DNA from: Deltaproteobacteria bacterium
GTDB taxonomy: Bacteria > Myxococcota_A > UBA796 > SXON01
Direction of reading: 5' to 3'
Assembly (NCBI GenBank): GCA_947445035.1
Contig: CANFCK010000001.1
Coordinates: 362,044 to 426,043 of the forward strand
DNA: 64,000 bases
Part shown: piece by piece, positions 8,572 through 18,140 of the stretch
Position numbering within the stretch: position 1 is the first letter of the stretch
Layout of the letters: each line of letters starts with the position of its first letter
Position numbers and translations under genes: made by a program
Notes under the pieces: generated by a model
Seen by the model: the letters and a program-made list of their open reading frames with translations, nothing else
Told to the model about the DNA's origin: nothing
Database searches by the model: none

Positions 8572-8712
8572 CGATCTCTTCGGTCGCGACGCGATCTCAG
8601 CGCCACGCGCGTAATCGGATGGATTTTTCTCGAGAAAGGGCTGGTAGTGGCGGAGCGTGAGCGCTACGGCCTCCAACAGCGGGCCCTCCAACAGCGGTGA
8701 GGCAGCGATCCA

Positions 8713-9143
8713 ATGGCCCACTATGTTGAAACAGCGAACGGAAGCCTGATTGCGCGTATCGACAACATCAGCGCGTCCGGGCTGCGACGAGTCCTGGTCG
8801 ATCATCATGGGGGAGGTGCCGGGAACGAGCTGTTCGAAGTCTACGAGAGCGGTAGCATCAAGCTTTACGGGCGGCTTCATCGCACTGCCCCCGTGCAACT
8901 CAACAACATCCAGGCAGGGAACTCATCAAGTTCCAAACCAACGGTGTCATCGTGTGCAAGATCGACGGCACCGGAAGAGGTGACTTTTCAAACGGAGGGC
9001 TGAACCTCCGGATACTCACCACCACTAGCGACCCAGGGCAGGACGGCGACCTCGCGCTCTGGCCGGAAAGTGCGTCGAGCTACCGACTCCGTATCTACAT
9101 CGCGACTGCATCTTCCGTCTGGCAGAACGTGAGGTTCAGCTAG
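8713..9143 (+). pseudogene. frameshifted small beta-rich protein, unknown
   Basis: Two frames join into one sensible protein of about 143 residues. The first reads from the ATG at 8713 to about 8925 (MAHYVETANGSLIARIDNI). The second continues as LIKFQTNGVIVCKIDGTG to the TAG ending at 9143. The join lies near GGGAACTCATC. Two internal units are similar: GNELFEVYESGSIKLYGRL and the ELIKFQTNGVIVCKIDG stretch. That suggests a repetitive beta structure such as a fibre or adhesin tip, but no family is recognised. Base composition is visibly less GC-rich than its neighbours, hinting at transfer. It is a broken gene unless the frameshift is a sequencing error. Confidence 0.55.
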
Positions 9144-9145
9144 CG

Positions 9146-10917
9146 ATGCCGTCGGGCCTCCCGCTGGCGGCCTTGCTCTACGGTTGCGAGACCTCGTCGA
9201 GCGCGCCGGTGTCCGAAGCCTCGGATTCCGCGGAATCGCCGACGGACGCCGACGGTGACGGCTTCGTAGCCGCCGTGGACTGCGACGACGACGATGCTCG
9301 CCGCCACCCCGGGGCGCTCGAGGTGTGCGATGGGCTCGACAACGACTGCAATGGCGCCGTCGATGACGGCATTCCCGACCCGCCGGTGTGGTACCTGGAC
9401 GAGGACGGCGATGGGTTTGGCTCGGGCGAGCACCTGGCGCCCACGTGTTTGTGGCCTGACGCCGATGGGGGCGGCGTGCGGGACGCCGGCGCGACGCCTT
9501 CGAGCGCCTGCCTCGCCGTCGGCGCCGAGGTGGGGAACGGCGACGACTGCGACGACTGCGACGACGCCGACCCCGACGTCCGACCATCGGCCCGCGACGT
9601 CTGCAACGATGCGCGCGACCAGGACTGCGACGGCGCCCCGCGCCTCTGTCCGTTCGAAGGGGCCGCCGCTGTGGACGGGGCCACGGCCGTGGTGTTGGGG
9701 AGCGGCCTGTTCCACCAGGAGCTCGACGCCGCCCGGCGTGTTCGACGTCGACGCCGACGGTGACCTGGACCTGCTGGTCGGCGCTGCCGCTGGCGATGAC
9801 GTCGTCGCGGTGGTGCACGACCTTGGCAGTCGCACCGCTACCGTGACGCTGTCGGCGAGTACGCTCCAGCTCACCGGCGGCGGAACGCCGAACGATCTGT
9901 TCGGAAGCGGCCTCGGCGGTGGTGGGGATGTCGACGGGGACGGTCTGGGCGACGTCTTCGTCGCCGCCGGCAACGACTGCCTCCCGCGCCGACGCCCATG
10001 CGAGCGTGGTCGGGGAAGCGGACGCCGATCAACTCAGTCAGGTGCTCTTCTCCGCCGACATCGATGGGGACGGGATCGACGAGTTCATCTGTGGGACAGC
10101 CCGTTCCGGCGACTACGAAGGCGCGGTTTACGTCGAATGGGGGCCAATCCAGCCGGGCACGTGGAGCGCTGGCCAGGCTGACGTGCGCCTTCGGGGTTCC
10201 GTCGGCTCGTGGTTCGGCGCCGACGCCGGAACGGCCGATCTCGATGGGGACGGCCGGACCGATCTGGTCGTGGGCGCCGCTGGCGATCACGGCCGCGACG
10301 GCGCGGTGCACCTGTTCTCGGGTACATCGCTGACGGGCGCCCCGGCGGAGGGTCTCGCCGCCGACGGGCTGCTGGTGGGCGAGGGCGGCGGCTTCGGCGG
10401 AACAATCGACCCGGGGGGCGACCGCGACGGCTCAGGGCTTCCCGATCTCCTGGTCGGGGCACAGGGGTTCGGAAGTGGATTCGCGGTGCCGGGCAGGACC
10501 TATATTTTCAACGATTTCGGCATCAATGACGACACCTACGCAGCGGCAGCAGTGACCCTGGAGGGCGAAGGAACCAGCGCGTACAACGGTGCCGCGCGCT
10601 GGTTGGGCGACATCAACGGGGACGGCTATGAGGAGGCCCTCATCGGTCAGGGCGGCCTGGTTGGCGGTGCTGGCCGGAGCTTCCTTTTCTATGGCCCGAT
10701 CAGCCCTGATTTGACTATGCACTCCGAGGCGGATGCGAGCTTCGACGGTGAGATTAGCGATCGTCTCGGGGGCGGAGGTCTTTCAGGCCCGCAATTACCA
10801 GAGTATCGGGCTGGCGACGCCGACGGTGACGGCTACGACGACTTCATGCTTCCGGCGTTCGGCAACGGTACGGACCATGGTCGCGTGTATTTTTTTCGCG
10901 GCGCCTCCGGACCGTAA
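9146..10917 (+). pseudogene. MopE-type/FG-GAP repeat lipoprotein, broken by two frameshifts
   Basis: The start at 9146 gives a weak lipoprotein-like leader (LPLAALLYGC). Frame one carries MopE-like Asp-rich motifs, DADGDGF, DCDDDD and EVCDGLDNDCNG, typical of putative metal-binding proteins in Myxococcota. Near 9730-9745 the sense moves to a second frame (VFDVDADGDLDLLVGA). Near 9985 it moves to a third, which runs to 10917 with integrin-like FG-GAP units such as ADLDGDGRTDLVVGAAGDHG and GDINGDGYEEALIGQGG. Intact, it would be a surface protein of about 590 residues with an FG-GAP beta-propeller. Both shifts are in the same direction, as expected for two single-base events. Confidence 0.75.
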
Positions 10918-10983
10918 GAGCAGTTCCGCCCCAATCACCCCACCGCCGGCGCCAACACATGGAATCGCGCCACCAGCTAGGCC

Positions 10984-13900
10984 CTAACTCCGCAACCACT
11001 CCGCCCCCAAAAAGCGCTCGGCATCCGCGGGCGAGAGGTTCGCCGCCAACGCGCGCGCCAGGGCGTCCCCGATGCGCGAATGGCGCGCCACCGCCGCCTC
11101 GTCGGTGGAAAGGGTCGCCGCGAGGATGTGCCCTTTGAGCACATAGAGCCGGTAGCCGCAGGCGTCGGCGCGGCGGATGGCCGAATCGGCGTGCCGGGCA
11201 GCTTCGGCGCGATCGTCCAACAGTGCGTAGACCCGGGACAGCGCCAGGTCCAAGCGCACCTCCTGGTACGGCCACCGTGGCCCGGGCGTGTCCCGCGCGG
11301 CAGCGACCTGGACACGCGCCGCGGCCGTATCCCCCGCGAGCGCGTGCACACGGGCCTTCCAGGCGTGCACGATGCCCGTCCATCCCTCGTGATCGACCTC
11401 CTGGGCCAGCGCCAGCGCTTCGTCGACGAGCGAGGCGGTGGCGGGGTCCCCGCCCTTGGCCCACGAGGCCCGCGTCAGCGGGATGAGCACCGACAGCACG
11501 AGGGTCGGATCGGCCAGCTCTCGCGCCATCGTCAGCGCGCTCATCGCCTCGACGACCGCCTCCCCCGTGCGGCCGAGATGGGTCAGGACGTCGGCGTAGG
11601 CCGCGCGAGCCAACACGATGCCGGCGGGTTGGTTTACCTCGCGCGCGTGGGCGAGGGTCTTCTCGGCAAGCTCGATGCCGCGCCGCAGATTGCCGGTGCA
11701 GACGTGCACCTCGATGAGGTTGCCGCGCGCGAAAACCAGCGGCGCCGCAAGCCCCAGCCGCTCGAAAACCGCCGCCGCCTGCTCGAAGTTGCGCCGGGCC
11801 TCGGCGGCCTGCCCCCGACAGGCAGCGACCATTCCCAGGCCGTTGTAGCCGTACCCGATCGACCGTTCGTCGCCGGCGCCCTCGGCGACCGCGAGGCCTT
11901 CGACCCAATGCCGACGCGCCGCCTCCAGGTCGCCGCACGACCACAGCACCGTGCCGAGCTGGTTGAGCACAAAACCGCGCGTGGTCTGATCGTTGGCGCG
12001 CTCGGCGAGGGCCAGCGCAGCGTGGAAGTGTTCTCCGGCCAGGACGAGATCGCCCAGCTTCCGGGCGCGCCGGCCGAGCGCTGCCCGAGCCCGGGCGCCC
12101 AGGCCGTCGTCGCCCAGCTCGTCTGCGAGGCCGATGGCGCGGGCCAGATCGAGGTCGAGGCGGGCCCACTCTGACAAGGCCTCCAGCGCCTCGGCGCGCT
12201 TGAGCAACAGGTCGCACAGCAGCCGATCGGCGTCGTCCAGCGGCATCAGCTCGCGGGCTTCGTGCTCCAGCGCCACCGCCCGATCGAAGGCGGCCAGCGC
12301 TTCCTGGGTGAACGAGCGGCCCAGCAGGCGGGCGCCCGCGCGCAAGAGGTAGCTGTAGGCCTTCCCGGGCATTTCGCCGGCCTCGAAGTGCAGCGCGACG
12401 GCGTCCAAGACAAGGTGGATGCGACCGCGGCCCAGACGCTCCAGGGTGTCGCCGAGGCGACGGTGGAGGTCGACGCGCTCGTCGTTGCCAATCTCCCGGC
12501 CGATCACGTCGCGGAAGCGCCCGTGGGCGACATCGAGGTGCGTGGTCGTCTCCACCCGTCGTTCCCGCACGAGGCCCGCGGCGCCGAGCTCCTCGACGGC
12601 GCCAACGAGCTCGCTCTGCGAACCGCCGACCACCAGCGACACGGCTTCCAGCGAAAGTTCTTGCCGCGCCAACGACAGAACCCGCAAGACCGTGAGCGCC
12701 AGCGCGCTCTGTCGCGACAGTTGCGTGAGCAGGGCGTCGCGGGCGCTTCGCGGAATGGGCAGCGGCACGCGATTGACGGCGGGCTCGTCCAGGAGCAGCC
12801 GCCACCCGTCGGCCTCGGTCCAACTCAGCACCCGCTCCTCAGCCAGACCGCGCACCATCTCCACGATGAAGGCTGGATTGCCCTCGCTGTCGCGATGCAG
12901 GCGCCGGGCCAAGGCGCGCGCGGCGGGCCCAGAGCCCACGAGGTCGCCCAAGAGCTCCTCGACAGCCTGGAGGGCCAACGGGCCGACGCTCAGCACGTGG
13001 GGGCGCACCCCGGTGGCGGTCCCAGTGACGAGTCCTCCCGCCGTCGCGGCGTCGGCCGCACGTGTCATCAAAAACAGGATGGACTCATCCGCCAACGAAC
13101 GCGTGGCCCGAATCAGGTACTCCAGGAACTCCAGGCTGGTGGCATCCAGCCGATGCACGTCGTCAATGACGATCAACCGCGGCGGGCTGTCGGCCAAAAG
13201 CGCGCGCACCGCGGAGAATACCGCAAAGCGCTCGACGACCGCGCCGTCTCCGAACGCGCCGAGCAGCGCCCGCAAGACCTCGGGCGGATGGGGCACGCCG
13301 GCAATGAGCGCCTCGATCAGCGGGCGAAAGGCGTCCAGGGCGTTGCCGGCGCCACCGCCCGCGATGACGTGAACCGGGAGCGCCGCCGCCTGCGCTTCCT
13401 CGCATGCGAATCGGGCGAGCGTGCTTCGTCCCAGCCCCGGCGAGCCCTCGATCACCACGGTGTTGCCGTGCCCGTCGAGGCAAGCGGCCACCGAGCCGAG
13501 GATGGTGCCCCGCTCGGCAAGCCGGCCGACCAGGGCCTCCGGCCAACGCGCGAGGTTGGCGCTGGCCCTCGGCGCTTCATCGAGCGCGACCAAGACGTGG
13601 TGGGCGCTTGCGTAGCGCCGCGCGGGCTCTTTCTGCAAAAGCCGAACGCAAAGCTCGTCGAGCTCGGCGGGAATCGCGGGGTTGAGCTCCCGCGGGGGGC
13701 GGACCGGCCGATGCAGATGTTTGTCCAGGTAGCCGGCGATGGTGCGGGCGTGAAACGGCCGCCGCCCTGTCAAAAGCAGGAAAACCAGCGCGCCGAGCGA
13801 GTACAGGTCGGTGCGCGCGTCGACCGTCGATCCGCTGATCTGCTCCGGCGACATCCACGCCACCGTGCCCAAGAGCTCGCCGTGCGACGTCAGTTCGTCG

Positions 13901-14436
13901 TCGTCGGCGCCCGCGCTCTCCTTGGCCACGCCGAAGTCCATGAGCACCGCGCGGCCATCGTCAGCGAGCATGACGTTGCCCGGGGTCAGGTCCCGGTGCA
14001 CCAACCCGGCGCCATGCACCGCCTCCAACGCGCGCGCAAGGTCCGCAGAGATCCGGCGGACGGCGGCCCACCGGTTCGTTGGCGGCTCGGTCTCCCACAA
14101 GTCCACCTCGGCGCGCAGGTCGCGGCCCGAAACCAGCTCCATCACGAACCAGTCGGTTTCTTCCCACCGACCCGTGTCGAGCACGCGGACGATGTTGGGG
14201 TGATTCAGGCGCGCCAGCGATCGCTGCTCCCGCCGAAACCGCTCCTCGGCCTCGGAACGGCTGCCTCCACGGGGCTGGACGAGCTTGAGCGCCCCGACGC
14301 GGCCGTCCTCGTTCCGCACTTCGTAGACCACGGCCATGCCGCCCCGACCGACCTGACGCACCACCTCCCACGGGCCCACTCGGGCCCCGATCTCCGGAAG
14401 CGTTCGGACTGTCGGGTTGCTCACGGCGCCCTGCAT
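10984..14436 (-). CDS. Ser/Thr protein kinase fused to STAND-type ATPase and TPR region
   Basis: This 1150-residue cytoplasmic signalling protein has an N-terminal Hanks-type kinase (about 20-290). It shows the Gly-rich loop GRGGMAVVY, Lys 51 (ALKLV), the catalytic loop HRDLTPGN (147-154), DFG at 167-169 and SPEQ. Thr replaces the usual Lys two residues after the catalytic Asp, an uncommon change. An ATPase module follows, with a P-loop-like GSPGLGRST (331-339, Arg in place of the Walker A Lys) and Walker B LIVIDDVH. The C-terminal half is helical and TPR-like (for example GYNGLGMVAACRGQAAEA). It is divergent from a PP2C gene 30 bases away, which suggests a kinase-phosphatase pair. Confidence 0.88.
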   Translation of the reverse strand: MQGAVSNPTVRTLPEIGARVGPWEVVRQVGRGGMAVVYEVRNEDGRVGALKLVQPRGGSRSEAEERFRREQRSLARLNHPNIVRVLDTGRWEETDWFVMELVSGRDLRAEVDLWETEPPTNRWAAVRRISADLARALEAVHGAGLVHRDLTPGNVMLADDGRAVLMDFGVAKESAGADDDELTSHGELLGTVAWMSPEQISGSTVDARTDLYSLGALVFLLLTGRRPFHARTIAGYLDKHLHRPVRPPRELNPAIPAELDELCVRLLQKEPARRYASAHHVLVALDEAPRASANLARWPEALVGRLAERGTILGSVAACLDGHGNTVVIEGSPGLGRSTLARFACEEAQAAALPVHVIAGGGAGNALDAFRPLIEALIAGVPHPPEVLRALLGAFGDGAVVERFAVFSAVRALLADSPPRLIVIDDVHRLDATSLEFLEYLIRATRSLADESILFLMTRAADAATAGGLVTGTATGVRPHVLSVGPLALQAVEELLGDLVGSGPAARALARRLHRDSEGNPAFIVEMVRGLAEERVLSWTEADGWRLLLDEPAVNRVPLPIPRSARDALLTQLSRQSALALTVLRVLSLARQELSLEAVSLVVGGSQSELVGAVEELGAAGLVRERRVETTTHLDVAHGRFRDVIGREIGNDERVDLHRRLGDTLERLGRGRIHLVLDAVALHFEAGEMPGKAYSYLLRAGARLLGRSFTQEALAAFDRAVALEHEARELMPLDDADRLLCDLLLKRAEALEALSEWARLDLDLARAIGLADELGDDGLGARARAALGRRARKLGDLVLAGEHFHAALALAERANDQTTRGFVLNQLGTVLWSCGDLEAARRHWVEGLAVAEGAGDERSIGYGYNGLGMVAACRGQAAEARRNFEQAAAVFERLGLAAPLVFARGNLIEVHVCTGNLRRGIELAEKTLAHAREVNQPAGIVLARAAYADVLTHLGRTGEAVVEAMSALTMARELADPTLVLSVLIPLTRASWAKGGDPATASLVDEALALAQEVDHEGWTGIVHAWKARVHALAGDTAAARVQVAAARDTPGPRWPYQEVRLDLALSRVYALLDDRAEAARHADSAIRRADACGYRLYVLKGHILAATLSTDEAAVARHSRIGDALARALAANLSPADAERFLGAEWLRS

Positions 14437-14443
14437 CTATACT
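14417..14443 (+). promoter_or_regulatory. possible promoter of the PP2C gene
   Basis: TTGCTC at 14417 and TATACT at 14438 lie upstream of the GTG at 14467 with a short 15-base spacer. The region is the only non-coding gap between the divergent kinase and phosphatase genes, so both promoters must lie in or overlap it. The match is weak. Confidence 0.25.
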
Positions 14444-14466
14444 CTTTCCAGAGCGCGAGGCGGCAG

Positions 14467-15234
14467 GTGAAGCTGGAGGCATATGCATGGACCGATCCCG
14501 GTCCCGTGCGGGACAACAACGAAGATGCGTTCCATCTCGACGAAGATGCCGGCCTGTTCATCGTCGCCGACGGCATGGGCGGGCACGCCGCGGGCGAGGT
14601 CGCCTCGCGCCTGGCGGTGGAGACGCTGCGGGAAATGCTCTCCGGCGATGAGCTGGATCCCGACGAAACCCGGCTGGATCGCCAGGTAGGCGACCCTGGC
14701 GATCTGCTGCGCGAACGACTTCGTTACGCGATGAATCAGGCCAGCGCACGGATTCGCCGTGAGGCGCTCGCCAACCCGAGCTGGGGCGGCATGGGCACCA
14801 CCGTCGCGGTGCTCCTGGTCGAGGGCGGGCAGGCTCACGTCGCGCACGTCGGCGACTCGCGCGTGTACCTGTTTCGCGACGGGCGATTGTCCCGGTTGAC
14901 GCGAGATCACACCGTCGTGCAGCAGGAAATCGACGCGGGGCGGCTGACGCCGGAAATGGCGCGGCGGGTGACGCACCGCAACTACCTCACCCAATCCGTA
15001 GGCTACCACGGTCCGGTCGAGCCCGACACCACCACCCGCACCCTCGAAATCGGAGACATCTACATCCTCTGTAGCGACGGCGTGACCGACCCGTTGGACG
15101 ATACGCGCATTGCCGAATTGGGTAACGAGGCCGATCCGCCCGACCTCGCAGAACGTCTGGTCCGCGACGCGCTCGCGGCGGGGGGGGAAGACAACATCAC
15201 CGCGTTGGTCGTCCGCGTCGTCGACGACAAATAG
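14467..15234 (+). CDS. PP2C-family Ser/Thr protein phosphatase
   Basis: This 255-residue PPM/PP2C phosphatase starts at the GTG at 14467, which gives VKLEAYAWTDPGPVRDNNED, the standard N-terminus. Metal-binding motifs are RDNNEDA, VADGMGGHAAGE, HVGDSRVYLF, CSDGVTD and GEDNITALVV, all in the usual order. It removes phosphate from Ser/Thr residues, and its natural opponent is probably the kinase encoded divergently next to it. The gene is 3 bases from the following zinc-ribbon gene, so they are co-transcribed. Confidence 0.93.
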   Translation: MKLEAYAWTDPGPVRDNNEDAFHLDEDAGLFIVADGMGGHAAGEVASRLAVETLREMLSGDELDPDETRLDRQVGDPGDLLRERLRYAMNQASARIRREALANPSWGGMGTTVAVLLVEGGQAHVAHVGDSRVYLFRDGRLSRLTRDHTVVQQEIDAGRLTPEMARRVTHRNYLTQSVGYHGPVEPDTTTRTLEIGDIYILCSDGVTDPLDDTRIAELGNEADPPDLAERLVRDALAAGGEDNITALVVRVVDDK

Positions 15235-15237
15235 GCG

Positions 15238-16101
15238 ATGTCGGGCGCCATCCAGGTTCTGAGCGACTGCCCCCACTGTCGCGTCGAGAGCGCGCTTGTA
15301 GAGGTCATCGACAATCGCGCCCGGGTCCACCTTGCCCGCTGTCGATTGTGCGGACTGGAGCTCAGCGAGGGTGCCGAGCTTCGCGCCGGCGACCGATTCA
15401 CCAGTCACGACGACGTTCGGGCGGCGCTGGCTATCTGGGCGGGTGACGAGGGCGAGGAACTGGCGGTCTTCGTGGCGGCAAACTTCGCCGCGGGGACAGT
15501 GGATGGAGTCAGTGAGGCGCTGCTCGCCGGCAGGCCGGTCGGGACCAGTTTTGATGTGGTGGCGTGGTTGTTCAAGAACCGGGTGGCGGGGGCGGTGGCC
15601 CTGGGGGCGCCGATGCGCGAGTCGGCACCTGTAGATTTTCGATCTGGGGACGGGGGGGGACCCCCCGTAACGCCCACCGAGTCGGGCTCCCTCCGGCACG
15701 AGTTCGCCGGTCCCGCGGCGCCCGCTCTGGCGCCGCCAGAGCGGGATCCACGCGCCACCACCCTGGCGCTCATCGCCACCGCGCTCGCCGACGGGCGGGT
15801 CGCACCCGAGGAGCGTGCGCTGGTGGACAAGCTGTGCGCCAGCCTGGGTGCGCCGCTGCCCCAACCCGAGGACTGGCGGGCCTGGCGGCCAAACGAAGTT
15901 GGCCTCCCGCCGGACCCGGTCGCGACGGTAGCCGGGATGGTTCGGGTGGCCCTGGCGGACCACATCGCCGATCTTGGCGAAGAGCGCGTGATCCGCGAGT
16001 TCGCGCGCTCCTGGCGGGTGCCGCTTCCGGATCCGGTCTTGCCGCCGGTGACGGTGCCGCAGAAGGTGGCGGCAGCATGGTTGGGGTTGTTCTCTCGGTA
16101 G
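15238..16101 (+). CDS. zinc-ribbon protein with TerB-like C-terminal helical domain
   Basis: This 287-residue protein begins with a zinc-ribbon-like pattern CPHC (near residue 11) and CRLC (near 35). A helical middle follows, including FDVVAWLFKNRVAGAVALG, then a Gly/Pro linker. A segment from about 175, TTLALIATALADGRVAPEER, resembles TerB-like domains, in which an acidic turn follows such a helix. It is coupled to the PP2C gene with 3 bases between, so it may be a substrate, adaptor or regulator of the kinase-phosphatase pair. The function is unknown. Confidence 0.6.
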   Translation: MSGAIQVLSDCPHCRVESALVEVIDNRARVHLARCRLCGLELSEGAELRAGDRFTSHDDVRAALAIWAGDEGEELAVFVAANFAAGTVDGVSEALLAGRPVGTSFDVVAWLFKNRVAGAVALGAPMRESAPVDFRSGDGGGPPVTPTESGSLRHEFAGPAAPALAPPERDPRATTLALIATALADGRVAPEERALVDKLCASLGAPLPQPEDWRAWRPNEVGLPPDPVATVAGMVRVALADHIADLGEERVIREFARSWRVPLPDPVLPPVTVPQKVAAAWLGLFSR

Positions 16102-16102
16102 C

Positions 16103-16161
16103 GCGAGGGCCGCGTTGGCGAGCAGCGCGGGCCCAAGCCGCCCGACCGAGCAGGCGCGGGA
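16103..16161 (+). repeat. hairpin repeat family 2, copy 2
   Basis: This is similar over about 50 bases to 8514-8571, sharing GTTGGCGAGC, GCCCAAG and CCCGACCG in the same order and orientation. It lies between the zinc-ribbon gene and the convergent metallophosphoesterase gene, and can form a less perfect hairpin than copy 1. A terminator-like role is inferred from its position. Confidence 0.6.
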
Positions 16162-16205
16162 ACCGACATGCATGGGCATGGAAACGCGACGGCATGCGGA
16201 ACGAT

Positions 16206-16823
16206 CTACAGATCAACCACGATCGGCGCCTGGATCGGGCGGTAGTCCAGGTTGCAGGAGCAGGCGTTCACGAACGTTGTGCCGCCGCGCTCGACGCGCC
16301 CGTACGCCTCGTGGATATGTCCGAAGACGTGTAGGCGTGGGCGTTTCAACAGCACCGCCTCCAGTAGATCGTCGCAACCCACCGGTTCTCGCCGGTCGGT
16401 CTTGTCCAGGATTCCGCGTGGAGGGCCGTGGGTCAAGAGCACGTCGAGGTTGGACGGGATGCGGCTCCACACCTCACGGAGCAGCGGGCCCCGGTCGAGG
16501 TTGAACGCCCAATCGTAGAAGCGGGGCTGCCAAGGGCTGCCCCAGAATTGCAGGCCAGCAACCGCGGCGCCGGAGTCCTGGAGGTAGATCGCATTCTGGA
16601 TCCAGTTCCGGGCGTCCGGATCCTGCTCCAACGCGAAGTCGTGGTTCCCCGCGATGACCACCTTGTGCGCATGGGGCAGGGACCCCAGCCAGCCATCAAA
16701 CGCTTCGATCTCAGCGCGGCGGCCGCGTTTGCTGAAATCACCCGCATGGACGAGGATGTCGCCGTCCGGCACGACGATGCTGTCGTGCTGGGAGTGGGTG
16801 TCGCTTACACAGACGATGCGCAT
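16206..16823 (-). CDS. calcineurin-like metallophosphoesterase
   Basis: This 205-residue protein starts at the ATG at 16823 (MRIVCVSDTHSQH). Five metal-binding motifs occur in order: SDTHS, HAGDFS, AGNHD, LTHGPP and GHIH. This is the compact MPPED1/MPPED2-like type, which hydrolyses phosphodiesters, often cyclic nucleotides in vitro. The closeness to genes with cyclic-nucleotide-binding domains (18141-21153) is suggestive, but no evidence links them. It follows the ATP-grasp gene on the same strand with 59 bases between. Confidence 0.88.
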   Translation of the reverse strand: MRIVCVSDTHSQHDSIVVPDGDILVHAGDFSKRGRRAEIEAFDGWLGSLPHAHKVVIAGNHDFALEQDPDARNWIQNAIYLQDSGAAVAGLQFWGSPWQPRFYDWAFNLDRGPLLREVWSRIPSNLDVLLTHGPPRGILDKTDRREPVGCDDLLEAVLLKRPRLHVFGHIHEAYGRVERGGTTFVNACSCNLDYRPIQAPIVVDL

Positions 16824-16882
16824 CCGGTTTGATATACGACGGATGTCGCGACGAGGCAAGTGCCGCGATTGGGGCCCACCGA

Positions 16883-18100
16883 TCAGGCCGCGAACATTCG
16901 GATGGACGACGCCGCGTCGCGAGCGAGGTTCAGACAAGTGGCGTTGTCGGGGTGCCGCACCACGATGTTCCCGTCGGCCAGGAAGGTCTGGGTCCAATCC
17001 CGGCGCGGCGCGCCGACCGGGAGCAGGTCCACGCGCGCAATCCACTGCTGGTGCCGGGCCACGAAGGCCTCCAGACCGTCGATCTGACGGATGTTTCCCT
17101 GGCCCTGCGCCCGCTTGAAGACGATGGCGCTGGACCAGCGGCGGGGCGCCCGATCCGGCACGGTCCCGGTCACCACGGCCCGCGCCCAGTCGAGGTACAG
17201 GTCGCCGTCGTCCGCGTAGTTCATCAGGTCCACCATGTTGGCCCCTGGCGGCCGACAAGCGATCTCGCCGAAGATGGCAGCGCCGTCGGCCTTGCGGAAC
17301 CACTCCATGTGGGTGATTCCCGTCCCCATACCGAGCGCGCGGATCGCCTCGCGGCCAAGCTGCACCCCCGCGGCTTCCCCCGGTTCGTCCGCAGCGCGAA
17401 GCGCTTGGATGATCGGGCTGATCCATTCGTTCCGGCGCGCGATCAGCACCACGGGTTCGTACCGACACACACTCTCGTACAGGATCCGCCCATTCACGCA
17501 CAACGTCTCGTAGGTCAGCTCCTCGCCGTCGACAAATTCCTCGACGGTCGCCTCGGCGACATGGCGCATGCTCGCCACCGCCGCTTCGAACGCCGCGAGG
17601 TCGTCCACGCGGTGCGTGTCGGCGCTCCCCGCCCCGTCCACGGGCTTGAGGATCGCGGGGAAGCCGACCTCGGCGAGGGCCGCGCGGGCCTCGGCCACGG
17701 AACGCACACGAATTGTCTTGGGGATGCGGAGGCCGGCCCGCGCCACCCGGGCGCGCATCAGCGGCTTGTCGCGGAAGCCGCGCACCGTGTCCGGCGCCAT
17801 GCCGGGCACGCCCAGTTCCTCGCGCAGCTCGGCCGCGAGCATCGTCATCGGCTCCCACAAGGTCTCGACGCGATCGGGCCTCCGCCCGCCCAGCCAGGTC
17901 GAAATCCGGCGGCGGACGTCCTCGATGTCACCCATCGCCGGCGCATGAAGGTAGCTGGCAAGGCTACGCCGGACTTCCGGGGACAGCTGATGCACGGGCG
18001 TGTCGCCGACGCCGTGGACCCGGGCGCCCGCCTCGCGCAGCCCGCGGGAGAACTGGCCCATCTCTGGGGGGTAGTTCGGCGACAAGAAGAGGACGTCCAT
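16883..18100 (-). CDS. ATP-grasp ligase, substrate unknown
   Basis: This 405-residue protein starts at the ATG at 18100 (MDVLFLSPNYPPEMGQF). The N-terminal part is Rossmann-like. The ATP-grasp core has RDKPLMRARVARAGLRIPKT, FPAILKPVDGAGSADT, EEFVDGEELTYE, and the metal-binding end FGEIACRPPGANMVDL. These enzymes couple a carboxylate to an amine or thiol at the expense of ATP, as in carbamoyl-phosphate or peptide-type ligases. The residues that determine the substrate are not recognisable. It is followed on the same strand by the metallophosphoesterase. Confidence 0.8.
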   Translation of the reverse strand: MDVLFLSPNYPPEMGQFSRGLREAGARVHGVGDTPVHQLSPEVRRSLASYLHAPAMGDIEDVRRRISTWLGGRRPDRVETLWEPMTMLAAELREELGVPGMAPDTVRGFRDKPLMRARVARAGLRIPKTIRVRSVAEARAALAEVGFPAILKPVDGAGSADTHRVDDLAAFEAAVASMRHVAEATVEEFVDGEELTYETLCVNGRILYESVCRYEPVVLIARRNEWISPIIQALRAADEPGEAAGVQLGREAIRALGMGTGITHMEWFRKADGAAIFGEIACRPPGANMVDLMNYADDGDLYLDWARAVVTGTVPDRAPRRWSSAIVFKRAQGQGNIRQIDGLEAFVARHQQWIARVDLLPVGAPRRDWTQTFLADGNIVVRHPDNATCLNLARDAASSIRMFAA

Positions 18101-18140
18101 TCGGCCGGGAGTGTAGCCCACCGCGACCTCAACTCACCCG

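Noticed and set aside
12262..15234. 990-residue plus-strand open frame
   Set aside because: Only its end (from 14467) is the PP2C gene. The rest is antisense to the kinase gene and has no domain, just biased composition caused by high GC in the third codon position.
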